Positions 15,900 to 22,484 of a stretch of DNA of 24,073 bases are shown here, one piece after another. A model generated the notes under the pieces. That model worked only from the letters and a program-made list of their open reading frames with translations. It was not told the origin of the DNA and did no database searches. The first letter of the stretch is position 1, and every line of letters starts with the position of its first letter. The position numbers and the translations under genes are program-made. The stretch covers positions 1 to 24,073 of the forward strand of contig DATELK010000113.1 in assembly GCA_035276685.1 (NCBI GenBank). The letters run 5' to 3'. This stretch comes from JACVRN01 sp035276685. GTDB taxonomy: Bacteria; Acidobacteriota; Blastocatellia; Pyrinomonadales; Pyrinomonadaceae.

Positions 15900-17240
15900 A
15901 TGAAGTTCATACGCTATTCAAAATTCAAGGGCTTTGATGTTTCGTCGGTTAATCTGGGCGACCTGATGGAGTCTTTGTCGGACTCTATTCTGGATTCGGG
16001 GTTTGACGACGATTACTACTGGACAAGGCAGCAGAGGGAGCAGGACACGTCGCTGGATGCTTTGAGGCGTGCGCTCTTGCAGGCTTTGATTGACCAGGGG
16101 TTGATTGACGAGCAGCAGGTAAAGGAGATGCTCGCGGAGAACGAGGGGAAGTTCAAGGGGTCTCTCCTGGAAGAGCTGCTGAACCAGTTGATAGAGCGGC
16201 TGGTCGAAGAGGGCTACCTGAAGCTTAAAGAAGAGCCGCAGCCGCAGCAGATGAGAGACGGCAAGCAAGGGGGCCCCGGACAGGTCGGAGAGCCTTTGCC
16301 ACGCAACGTGCGCTTTGAGGTGACGGAGAAGGGGCTGGACTTTCTGGGCTACAAGACGCTTAGGAATCTGCTGGGCAGTCTGGGGAAAAGCTCTTCGGGC
16401 CGTCACGATACGCAGCATCTATCAACCGGCGTGGAGGCCGCGGCAGCTTCTAAGCCGTACGAGTTCGGCGACACCATCAACATGGATGTCAACACTACTC
16501 TGCTCTCGGCAATCAAGCGCGAGGGCTTAGGCGTGCCGCTTAATCTTGAATACAGCGACCTGCACGTTCACCAGTGCGATTACCAGTCGTCGTGCGCGAC
16601 CGTTGTCATGCTGGATTGCTCGCACTCGATGATTCTATACGGCGAAGACCGCTTCACACCGGCCAAGAAGGTTGCGCTCGCGCTCTCGCACCTGATTCGC
16701 ACGCAGTATCCGGGCGACTCTCTGAAAATCGTGCTCTTTCATGATTCGGCGGAAGAGCTTCCTATGGCGAAGCTGGCCACGACGCAGGTCGGCCCGTATC
16801 ACACGAACACTGCCGAAGGCTTGAGGCTGGCGCGCAGGCTGTTGCAAGCGCAGCGCAAGGAGATGAAGCAGATTGTGATGGTCACGGACGGCAAGCCCAC
16901 GGCCTGCTTTCTGGACGAGAGCGCGTCATCTCCCGCAGGACGCATGGGCTCTCGCGGGCCGGGCAGCCGCGTGGGCTCTGCCGAAGGGCGCAGGCTCTAC
17001 AAAAATCCCATGGGCCTTGACCCGTTCGTGATGGCAGCCACGCTGAGAGAAGTGCAGGCCTGCCGCAAGGCAGGCATCATGATTAACACCTTCATGCTGG
17101 CGAGCGACTATTACCTCGTGGAGTTCGTCAAAGAGATGACGGCGATGACTATGGGCCGCGCCTACTTCGCCAACCCGAACAACCTCTCGCAGTTCGTGCT
17201 GATTGATTTCCTGAAGCGAAGACGCAGCCGCGTGCGCTGA
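15900..17240 (+). CDS. VWA-domain protein paired with the MoxR-type ATPase
   Basis: The 446-residue protein has a mostly helical, charged N-terminal region (about 17-165, with long Glu/Leu-rich helices) and a von Willebrand A domain (about 232-440). The metal-ion-dependent adhesion site is complete: D-C-S-H-S at 239-243, Thr304 in NTAEG, and Asp330 in VTDGKPT. A Gly/Ser/Arg-rich insert (about 342-362) follows the last motif. It has no signal peptide or membrane span. MoxR ATPases and VWA proteins commonly work as a pair, in which the VWA protein binds clients through a metal-bridged contact. Here the pair is separated only by the HicB-like gene. The ribosome site is weak (AAAAGAAG), which fits coupling to upstream translation. 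The client is not known. Confidence 0.88.
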   Translation: MKFIRYSKFKGFDVSSVNLGDLMESLSDSILDSGFDDDYYWTRQQREQDTSLDALRRALLQALIDQGLIDEQQVKEMLAENEGKFKGSLLEELLNQLIERLVEEGYLKLKEEPQPQQMRDGKQGGPGQVGEPLPRNVRFEVTEKGLDFLGYKTLRNLLGSLGKSSSGRHDTQHLSTGVEAAAASKPYEFGDTINMDVNTTLLSAIKREGLGVPLNLEYSDLHVHQCDYQSSCATVVMLDCSHSMILYGEDRFTPAKKVALALSHLIRTQYPGDSLKIVLFHDSAEELPMAKLATTQVGPYHTNTAEGLRLARRLLQAQRKEMKQIVMVTDGKPTACFLDESASSPAGRMGSRGPGSRVGSAEGRRLYKNPMGLDPFVMAATLREVQACRKAGIMINTFMLASDYYLVEFVKEMTAMTMGRAYFANPNNLSQFVLIDFLKRRRSRVR

Positions 17241-17284
17241 AAAGGATTGGCCGAAACTATCAAACGTCACCGGACGTAAAAAGA

Positions 17285-17327
17285 AGTACTGAGTACTGAG
17301 TAAAAGCGAGTTCTTCTCTCAGTACTC
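17285..17327. repeat. Heptamer repeat with 10-bp inverted repeat (AGTACTG unit)
   Basis: AGTACTG is repeated in tandem from 17285 to 17298, followed by AGTA. The decamer GAGTACTGAG (17291-17300) is perfectly complementary to 17318-17327, with a 17-nt loop. It lies between the VWA gene and the zinc-ribbon gene, which share a strand, 45 nt past the VWA stop. It has the same style as the repeats at 1309 and 6322 but another unit. It might terminate or attenuate the upstream transcript. Confidence 0.75.
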
Positions 17328-17357
17328 GTCTCTCATCACTTCTTTTGTGAGGTGTTT

Positions 17358-17996
17358 ATGTTTTGTCCTAACTGTGGCTTTGAAGACCGTCAATCGAGCC
17401 AGTATTGCCGCTCGTGCGGGACAGACATGCGCGCCGTGCGCCACGGGCGTGAGAGGCCCGAGACGGTGATGGCATCGGTCGCGTCGGCGCGTGAAGAGAT
17501 TGGCCGCGCCATAGCCGCGCGCATCCGTGAGGTCAGGGACGCGAACGACCTGAAGATGCTTGAGTGCGTGCTGCCGGAGATAGAGAAATTCTTCGAGACG
17601 CCGGAGGAGCGCCGCCTGAGGAGAATACGCGCAGGGGTCGTGACGGCCATGTGCGGGCTCGGAGCCACGCTCTTCTTTTACATCATGAGCATGAAGGAGC
17701 AGGATGCTTTCTTTATAGTCATGCTGGGTGTGACGACGTTCCTGATAGGTCTGGGGATAGTGCTGAACGGGCTGCTGCTGACGGTGCCGAAAGAATCTTC
17801 CATGCGCTCTTTGAACGAAGCCAGAGAGGACGTTGAGCGCGCCATGAGCATTGCCACAAAGAGGCGCGAAGAGCTGAACGTAGGCATACAGGCCGCGCTT
17901 GCCGCTTCGTCCGTTACGGAACACACTACGCACCGCTTAGCCGCTGATGCTCAGCTTGCTCAACAGGTGACCGCTAACGTGAAGAGGGTGGAATGA
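17358..17996 (+). CDS. Zinc-ribbon protein with two membrane spans
   Basis: With the ATG at 17358 this is a 212-residue protein. An N-terminal zinc ribbon has Cys3/Cys6 (CPNC) and Cys17/Cys20 (CRSC). A charged helical region follows (about 38-92), then two closely spaced membrane helices (about 92-111 and 117-141), and a second helical, coiled-coil-like cytoplasmic tail (about 148-212). A GTG six bases earlier is in frame, but GAGG at 17348-17351 is correctly spaced for the ATG. I do not recognise a named family; zinc-ribbon plus membrane-hairpin proteins are frequent in Acidobacteriota and usually uncharacterised. The topology puts both the ribbon and the coiled coil on the cytosolic side. 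It follows the VWA gene by 117 nt across a heptad repeat, so it may start a new transcript. Confidence 0.8.
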   Translation: MFCPNCGFEDRQSSQYCRSCGTDMRAVRHGRERPETVMASVASAREEIGRAIAARIREVRDANDLKMLECVLPEIEKFFETPEERRLRRIRAGVVTAMCGLGATLFFYIMSMKEQDAFFIVMLGVTTFLIGLGIVLNGLLLTVPKESSMRSLNEAREDVERAMSIATKRREELNVGIQAALAASSVTEHTTHRLAADAQLAQQVTANVKRVE

Positions 17997-18028
17997 GACT
18001 CTTTTATTGACGAGAGGTTTTTTTTGAG

Positions 18029-18829
18029 ATGCAGCGCGCACGCATACGCGGAATAGAGATGGCTTACGACTCTGTAGGAAGCGGGCAGGCGGTTCTGCTT
18101 CTTCACGGCTTTCCCTTTAACCGTACTATGTGGCGGGCGCAGGCCGAAGCTCTCTCAGACCGCTACCGTGTCATCACGCCCGACCTGCGCGGCTTTGGCG
18201 AGACGGGAGCCGTGGACGACCAGCCCGCGACGATGCGCGAGATGGCAGAAGACGTGGCGGCGCTGATGGACGAGCTTGGCATAGAGCGCTTCACGCTGGG
18301 CGGGCTCTCTATGGGCGGCTACGTGGCGTTCGCTTTCTATCGCTACTTCCCCCTTCGCGTGCGGAACCTTATCCTCGCGGACACGCGCCCGCAGGCCGAC
18401 ACGGACGAGGCGCGCGAGAACCGCGAGCGGCAGGCGCGGCAGGTTCTTTCAGAAGGCATGGAGTCAATCGTGGAAGGGATGCTGCCGAAACTGCTCGCGG
18501 CTGAGACGTTCGATGAGCGGAAAGAGATTGTGGAAGAGCTGCGCGCGATGATGCTCGGCACAGACCCAAGGGGCGCGGCGGCAGCGCTTCGCGGCATGAT
18601 GGAGCGCGTAGACCAGACTCATCTTCTGCCGCGCATACTCGCCCCGACCCTGGTCATTGTCGGAAGCGAAGACCAGCTGACTCCGCCGAAGGACGCAGAG
18701 CTTATGCATAGAGAGATTCGCGGCTCGCGCCTTGAGGTGATGGAAGGCGCGGGCCACGTCTCCAACCTTGAGCGCCCGCAGGAGTTCAACCGCGCACTCA
18801 GAGACTTTCTGGATTCGCTACAGCCTTAG
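18029..18829 (+). CDS. Alpha/beta-fold hydrolase
   Basis: The 266-residue protein has the canonical fold and triad. The oxyanion region is LLLHGFPFN (23-31). The nucleophile elbow is G-L-S-M-G-G with Ser94. The acid is Asp215 in VGSEDQLTPP and the base is His243 in GAGHVSNLERP. A helical cap lies between about 125 and 195. The nearest family types are 3-oxoadipate enol-lactonase-like and general esterase-like hydrolases; the substrate is not evident. It is cytosolic, with no leader. GAGAGG lies about 12 nt upstream of the ATG. The next gene begins one base after its stop, so the hydrolase and the thioesterase form a pair, perhaps in clearing acyl esters or acyl-CoA intermediates (inference). 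Confidence 0.88.
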   Translation: MQRARIRGIEMAYDSVGSGQAVLLLHGFPFNRTMWRAQAEALSDRYRVITPDLRGFGETGAVDDQPATMREMAEDVAALMDELGIERFTLGGLSMGGYVAFAFYRYFPLRVRNLILADTRPQADTDEARENRERQARQVLSEGMESIVEGMLPKLLAAETFDERKEIVEELRAMMLGTDPRGAAAALRGMMERVDQTHLLPRILAPTLVIVGSEDQLTPPKDAELMHREIRGSRLEVMEGAGHVSNLERPQEFNRALRDFLDSLQP

Positions 18830-18830
18830 A

Positions 18831-19259
18831 ATGAATCAATTTTCAAAGTATACGATAGAAGAGCGCGTGCGCTGGGGAGATGTGGATGCGGCGCGTATAA
18901 TTTTTTACGGCGCTTACATACGCTTCTTCGAGTTTGCCGAGACGGAGCTGTTCCGCGCGGTGGGCCTGCCCTACAGCCGCATCTTCGACGAGCTTGACGT
19001 GTGGCTGCCGCGCGCTCATCTGGAATGCGATTTCCGTCGCGCGGCTGAGCTGGACGACCTGCTGGAAGTCTCCGTCTACGTGGGCCGCATCGGCACGAAA
19101 TCCCTGCGCATGAACTTTGAAGTCCGTCGCAAAGGCGAAGAGGCTCTCTTTGCCGAAGCGCACTTCGTCATGGTAGCCGTGCGCCGCGACACCTTCGAAA
19201 CCGTTCCCGTGCCCGAGGAGCTGCGCCGCCGGTTAGCTCCCTACACACAAAAGCAATGA
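18831..19259 (+). CDS. 4HBT-type acyl-CoA thioesterase
   Basis: With the ATG at 18831 the protein has 142 residues, the usual size for a hot-dog-fold thioesterase of the YbgC/FadM/4-hydroxybenzoyl-CoA group. The signature W-G-D-V-D-A-A-R-I-I-F-Y-G-A-Y (15-29) contains the expected active-site Asp (Asp19, second of the D-x-D pair), and the long central helix follows (FFEFAETELF). The later strand HFVMVAVRRDTFETVPVPEE also fits the family. The residue after A-A is Arg rather than the common Gly, a small departure. A longer frame back to 18768 lies inside the hydrolase gene and is unlikely to be used. It starts one base after the hydrolase stop, so it is translationally linked to that gene. Confidence 0.87.
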   Translation: MNQFSKYTIEERVRWGDVDAARIIFYGAYIRFFEFAETELFRAVGLPYSRIFDELDVWLPRAHLECDFRRAAELDDLLEVSVYVGRIGTKSLRMNFEVRRKGEEALFAEAHFVMVAVRRDTFETVPVPEELRRRLAPYTQKQ

Positions 19260-19349
19260 TGAAGTAGGCGCGAGCGCCCGACGCGCGCCGAAAGTAAAGC
19301 GCATCCGAGGCTTGAACCCGCGCGCTTCATCGGCTACTTTTGTGTACAC
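19248..19349. promoter_or_regulatory. Imperfect long inverted repeat ending in a GTGTACAC palindrome
   Basis: In the 120-nt gap before the LecA-like gene, CAAAAG, GATGAAG and GCGCG (19248-19272) recur in complementary order as CGCGC, CTTCATC and CTTTTG (19321-19342), enclosing a GC-rich centre. Directly next to it is the perfect 8-nt palindrome GTGTACAC (19342-19349), then an AT-rich stretch and the ribosome site GAGGAG. It could be the terminator of the thioesterase transcript, a structured leader or an operator for the next gene. I see no convincing -10/-35 pair. Confidence 0.4.
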
Positions 19350-19379
19350 GATAAAGTTTTTTAGTTAAGAGGAGTTTTT

Positions 19380-20291
19380 ATGGTTCGGTGTTGGAAATGC
19401 GGCAGGGAAAATGAGGAAGGGATGCGCTTCTGTACAAACTGCGGGACGCCCGTGACGGCTGGCGGACAGGCGAGCGGCGGACAGTCCGGCGCAGGAAGCT
19501 CGGGCGGCTATGACCCTAACTCCGAGACAATCAGCTTCAATGCGCCGCCGCAAACGGCTGTAGGGTTCGGCGCGCCCACCACGCCCTACACGGCCCCGCC
19601 CTTTACGGAGCCTGCGGCTGCGACGCCTCCGCCCGCAAAGTCCAAGACTGGATTAATCGTAGGCGTCATCGCGGGCGTGCTGCTTTTGGGAGTCCTTAGC
19701 GTCGCTGCCATAGGTGGCTATTACTACTATTCGAACAGCAGGGACGTAGCGGTCAACAACGGCAACAACAGCAACCGGCAGGGAGGACTTGACCCTGACA
19801 AGAAGGCTACGCCTGAGGCTAACACGAACGCGAGCCCTGAAAGCTCGCCCGAGGCGTCGCCCACTCCTAGACAGCAACTCTTCGAGCCGCCGACGACTCC
19901 CACCAAGGAAGGCTCCTTCACCGTCTACGCCAACGAAGCGTGGCAGATGTCCAACATAGCCGTCGTCCCGCTTGAGCAGTTCACTACGACCGTTGACGGG
20001 ATAGTCGACATCTCTGGCGTGAAGACGGGCGTGCGTGCCGGAGGCGTCAGCGACGCAAAGTTCAAATCGCGCCGCCTCTTCCCAGAGTTCCCTGTGGGCG
20101 CGCTCATCATGCGTACTCGCTACGCGGACGGGCGCTTCTCCAACATGGTGGCGATGGGCGCAAGAGGCGACTGGCAGAACCTGCCGGACGAGCGCGGCAT
20201 GCTTGAGTTCATCATCAACGACAACGCGCCGCAGGACAACGGCGGACAGTTCACCATCAAGGTCAGGTTCAGAAGCGTTCCGAAGAAGTGA
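19380..20291 (+). CDS. Zinc-ribbon membrane protein with C-terminal LecA (PA-IL)-like domain
   Basis: The 303-residue protein has an N-terminal zinc ribbon (Cys4, Cys7, Cys18, Cys21), a Gly/Ser/Pro/Thr-rich linker (about 25-88), one membrane span (about 90-112), a second low-complexity linker (about 120-175, many Asn, Pro, Ser, Glu), and a beta-rich C-terminal domain (about 177-300). That domain follows the pattern I recall for the galactose lectin LecA. V-Y-A-N-E-A-W-Q-M-S-N-I resembles LecA's N-terminal strand, V-G-A-L-I-M-R-T its C-G-A-L-V-M-K, and F-I-I-N-D-N-A-P-Q-D-N-G-G-Q-F its Ca/sugar-binding loop near Asp100. Asp281 matches that calcium-binding Asp, but the loop is shorter and the Thr104 position appears lost, so galactose binding is doubtful. 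The lectin-like part should face the periplasm. GAGGAG six bases upstream supports the start. Confidence 0.78.
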   Translation: MVRCWKCGRENEEGMRFCTNCGTPVTAGGQASGGQSGAGSSGGYDPNSETISFNAPPQTAVGFGAPTTPYTAPPFTEPAAATPPPAKSKTGLIVGVIAGVLLLGVLSVAAIGGYYYYSNSRDVAVNNGNNSNRQGGLDPDKKATPEANTNASPESSPEASPTPRQQLFEPPTTPTKEGSFTVYANEAWQMSNIAVVPLEQFTTTVDGIVDISGVKTGVRAGGVSDAKFKSRRLFPEFPVGALIMRTRYADGRFSNMVAMGARGDWQNLPDERGMLEFIINDNAPQDNGGQFTIKVRFRSVPKK

Positions 20292-20354
20292 GAGAGATAC
20301 TTACGCAATCACCTCGCGTAGGCTTCGTCAGGAAGAGACAAAAGAGGCAAGAGG

Positions 20355-20645
20355 ATGATTGAAGATAACAGTCTCGAATTTGATATGTTCGAGGACGTGC
20401 GGCGCAAGCTGGTGGAATTTTATCAGGGCGAGGGGCGAGACCGCCTTGAGGCGGAGAAGATAGCGCTCTATCTGGTGCAGGGCATTCGCTACACGCCCAA
20501 GCTCATAGCCACAATCGCGGAAGCAGACACGCACACACGCAAGGAGGTTAACGACTGCATCATGTCGGTTCTGGATAACGCGCACGCGCTGGAAAAGGCG
20601 CGTGCCGCGGTGCTCGGCCTTGAAGATCAGAGCGCTCCAAGCTGA
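20355..20645 (+). CDS. Unknown 96-residue helical protein
   Basis: I do not recognise a family. The protein is helical and charged: an N-terminal acidic segment (IEDNSLEFDMFEDVRRKL), a conserved-looking core with FYQGEGRDRLEAEKIALYLV then GIRYTPKLIATIAEADT, and a final helix (LDNAHALEKARAAVLGL). It has no signal peptide, membrane span or metal ligands. AAGAGG directly precedes the ATG, closer than optimal. It lies 63 nt downstream of the LecA-like gene on the same strand. Its 3' end overlaps the 3' end of the convergent SnoaL-like gene by 19 nt, so opposing transcripts must meet here. Confidence 0.72.
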   Translation: MIEDNSLEFDMFEDVRRKLVEFYQGEGRDRLEAEKIALYLVQGIRYTPKLIATIAEADTHTRKEVNDCIMSVLDNAHALEKARAAVLGLEDQSAPS

Positions 20646-21058
20646 CGGAACATGCTCATGAAGTCGAAGTTGTTCCAGGCCTCCACAATCTTGCCGTCCC
20701 TCACGCGCACGATTGCTATGCCGGTTATCTCCATGGGCCTTTGCGTCGCGGCAAACCCCAGATGGTCGCCCTCGTGCATGGCCCGCACGGAGCAGCGCGC
20801 CGCCACCTTATCGCCTTCGACTACGGTGTCTTCAACGGTCACGACGATGTCTGGGAAAGCGCCTCTGAATTTGCTGTGAAACTCCCTGAAGGCGGAAGGC
20901 CCGCGAAGCGGCGCGCCCGTTACGTCACCCAGCCCGTGCGCTATGCCGTCTTCCGCGAACATCTCTTCGATGGCGTCGGCTCGTCCCTTATTCCAGACCT
21001 CTTCAAACCAGCGCTGCATCAGTTGCCGGTTATCTTCCGTCGCAGAATTATCTCTCAT
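20627..21058 (-). CDS. SnoaL-like (ester cyclase/NTF2-fold) protein
   Basis: The 143-residue protein matches the SnoaL-like polyketide cyclase/ester cyclase superfamily, a cone-shaped NTF2-type fold. Diagnostic parts are the opening helix (Q-L-M-Q-R-W-F-E-E-V-W-N-K-G), F-A-E-D-G-I-A-H-G, the G-P-S-A-F-R-E-F-H-S-K-F-R-G-A-F-P-D-I segment, and the final strand K-I-V-E-A-W-N-N-F-D. Members act as small-molecule cyclases, hydratases or simply binding proteins, and most genomic copies lack a known substrate. A strong AAAGGAG six bases before the ATG fixes the start. It is last in the co-oriented minus-strand series, 27 nt after the four-TM gene, and its stop overlaps the convergent plus-strand gene by 19 nt. 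Confidence 0.85.
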   Translation of the reverse strand: MRDNSATEDNRQLMQRWFEEVWNKGRADAIEEMFAEDGIAHGLGDVTGAPLRGPSAFREFHSKFRGAFPDIVVTVEDTVVEGDKVAARCSVRAMHEGDHLGFAATQRPMEITGIAIVRVRDGKIVEAWNNFDFMSMFRQLGAL

Positions 21059-21085
21059 CGCTCACTCCTTTCCAGTGGCTCACTC

Positions 21086-21508
21086 TCAACCTAAGAATTG
21101 AGTGCGTATAAAGCCCCAGACGATGACGGAGAGGCCGCCAATCTCTCCGGCAATCAGCATGTACATGTACCAGGTGGTGGTGAAGCTACGATGGCGGAAG
21201 AGGTTGTCCGTGTCCTCCATGAGCCCGTGCGCGAGATACCCTCCAATCGTCAGGGCCAGAAAGAGCAGCACAATCCCTGCGGCACCCACCTGCACCCTTT
21301 CGGAGTAGGGACTGTATTCCAGAAGCTTCGCTATGACCAGCATGGCGAAGCTGTAGAGGAAGGCCGCGCGGTGCGCGAAGTCAACGTAGACGGGCGCGGT
21401 GTGCGACTCTCTGGTCAGCATACGCTGGTACTTCAGTATGCCTATCAGCATCCCCGCCAGCAGGAAGAGGCCGGAAGCCAGGAGGCTAATCTTAATGGCA
21501 AGGTTCAT
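21086..21508 (-). CDS. Small integral membrane protein with four predicted spans
   Basis: With the ATG at 21508 the protein has 140 residues and four hydrophobic segments: about 5-25 (ISLLASGLFLLAGMLIGIL), 45-65, 74-96 (AGIVLLFLALTIGGYLAHGL) and 112-134. A short charged loop (MEDTDNLFRHRS) separates the third and fourth. The frame is open back to a TTG at 21562, but AAGGAG nine bases before 21508 favours the shorter form. I do not recognise a named family; it may be one of the DUF-type small membrane proteins common in Acidobacteriota. It is between the unknown helical gene (62 nt upstream) and the SnoaL-like gene (27 nt downstream), all on the same strand. Confidence 0.75.
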   Translation of the reverse strand: MNLAIKISLLASGLFLLAGMLIGILKYQRMLTRESHTAPVYVDFAHRAAFLYSFAMLVIAKLLEYSPYSERVQVGAAGIVLLFLALTIGGYLAHGLMEDTDNLFRHRSFTTTWYMYMLIAGEIGGLSVIVWGFIRTQFLG

Positions 21509-21570
21509 GGGGGAAGTCTCCTTGAAAGAAGCGCCGCCTCGGGGAAGGACTTTCGAGCGCAACCTTCGTG

Positions 21571-21852
21571 CTACTGATTGTCGGCCGCTTCCTTGACCTG
21601 AGTCATGACGCCCGACAGGTAGCGGCTGCGGTAACCTTCTATGAGGCTCTGCACGTTCGTCTCAAGCTCGCTCTCAGAGACTCCGCTGGCGTAGAGCGCG
21701 GACTTCTGTAGGTCTATCAGTGCCATGAGCATGGCTTTGACCTCTATCAGCTCCGTGGCAATGATTGAGAACGCTTCCGATGTGGACTTGCTGCTGTCCA
21801 GAAGCGACTGCATTCCCTCGGAAACCTCCGGCCCCGTCTCACGACTACTCAT
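21571..21852 (-). CDS. Unknown 93-residue helical protein
   Basis: With the ATG at 21852 the protein has 93 residues and starts MSSRETGPEVSEG. An acidic, Ser-rich beginning leads to a long amphipathic helix (about 17-52, SSKSTSEAFSIIATELIEVKAMLMALIDLQK) and a second helical part (about 60-90). It has no cysteines and no membrane span. The frame stays open to 21969 inside the DinB-like gene, but GGGGAG five to six bases before 21852 marks the probable start, leaving 86 nt after the DinB-like stop. I do not recognise a family. Confidence 0.65.
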   Translation of the reverse strand: MSSRETGPEVSEGMQSLLDSSKSTSEAFSIIATELIEVKAMLMALIDLQKSALYASGVSESELETNVQSLIEGYRSRYLSGVMTQVKEAADNQ

Positions 21853-21938
21853 CTCATCTCCCCTTTGCTCGAATAGATAATTAAGCAGGAAGGAACTTAA
21901 CAGAAACTCGCGTGATTGTGTAGATTTGAAAGCGCTGG

Positions 21939-22439
21939 TCAGAGCCCTGTCCTGGCGCGTGCGACCCAACGGGGCGAGGAGTCAATCCGCTGCCGCAGGA
22001 TAAGGTTCAGCTGCGCCGAGTGGTGCTGTACGTGACGCATGTTGTAAATCAGAAGCTCCGCAAAGCTCATGTCCAGCCACTCTATGCCGCAGGGCGCTTG
22101 CGCCTTCTCGACCGTCAGGCCGTTTATCACGTCGCGGCACTTTCTGTAGCAATGCTCTAGGTAACTCAGAAGCTCCTCTTTCGTATAGACGCGTTCCGGG
22201 AGTATCCCCGCTGGGTCCATCTCGTCCAGGTTGTAAGGCGCGGGCGGTTGGAATCCCTCTACGGAGCCGGACAGGTAAAGGTCAAGGAAGAAGAGCGTGT
22301 GATAGACCATGTACCAGACTTCCGGCTTGTGCTCGCGGTCGCGCCACAGCTCATCGGGACAGGCGCGCACGCCGTTCTCAAGCATCTCGACAGTGGCCCC
22401 GAACTGCCGCCACAGCATCTCTTTCCAGAAGGTATCCAT
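21939..22439 (-). CDS. DinB-like metal-binding four-helix protein
   Basis: The 166-residue protein belongs to the DinB/YfiT-like putative metalloenzyme group, a four-helix bundle with a three-histidine metal site. The likely ligands are His47 (V-Y-H-T-L-F-F-L-D), His136 and His140 (H-V-Q-H-H), with the first helix FWKEMLWRQF and the last helix SAQLNLILRQ in the expected places. Family members include thiol transferases and many unassigned damage- or stress-linked proteins. GGAG about eight bases before the ATG supports the start. It is 45 nt downstream of the WG-repeat gene and 86 nt before the helical gene. No adjacent thiol-metabolism gene narrows the function. Confidence 0.88.
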   Translation of the reverse strand: MDTFWKEMLWRQFGATVEMLENGVRACPDELWRDREHKPEVWYMVYHTLFFLDLYLSGSVEGFQPPAPYNLDEMDPAGILPERVYTKEELLSYLEHCYRKCRDVINGLTVEKAQAPCGIEWLDMSFAELLIYNMRHVQHHSAQLNLILRQRIDSSPRWVARARTGL

Positions 22440-22484
22440 CGCAAGCGCTCCGTCGGAGAGCTTAGGCGATTTAGACCATCGCTG

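Noticed and set aside
15900..17240. Cobalt or magnesium chelatase subunit identity for the ATPase/VWA pair
   Set aside because: The fold classes match, but no large chelatase subunit or tetrapyrrole gene is nearby, so the general MoxR/VWA description is safer.
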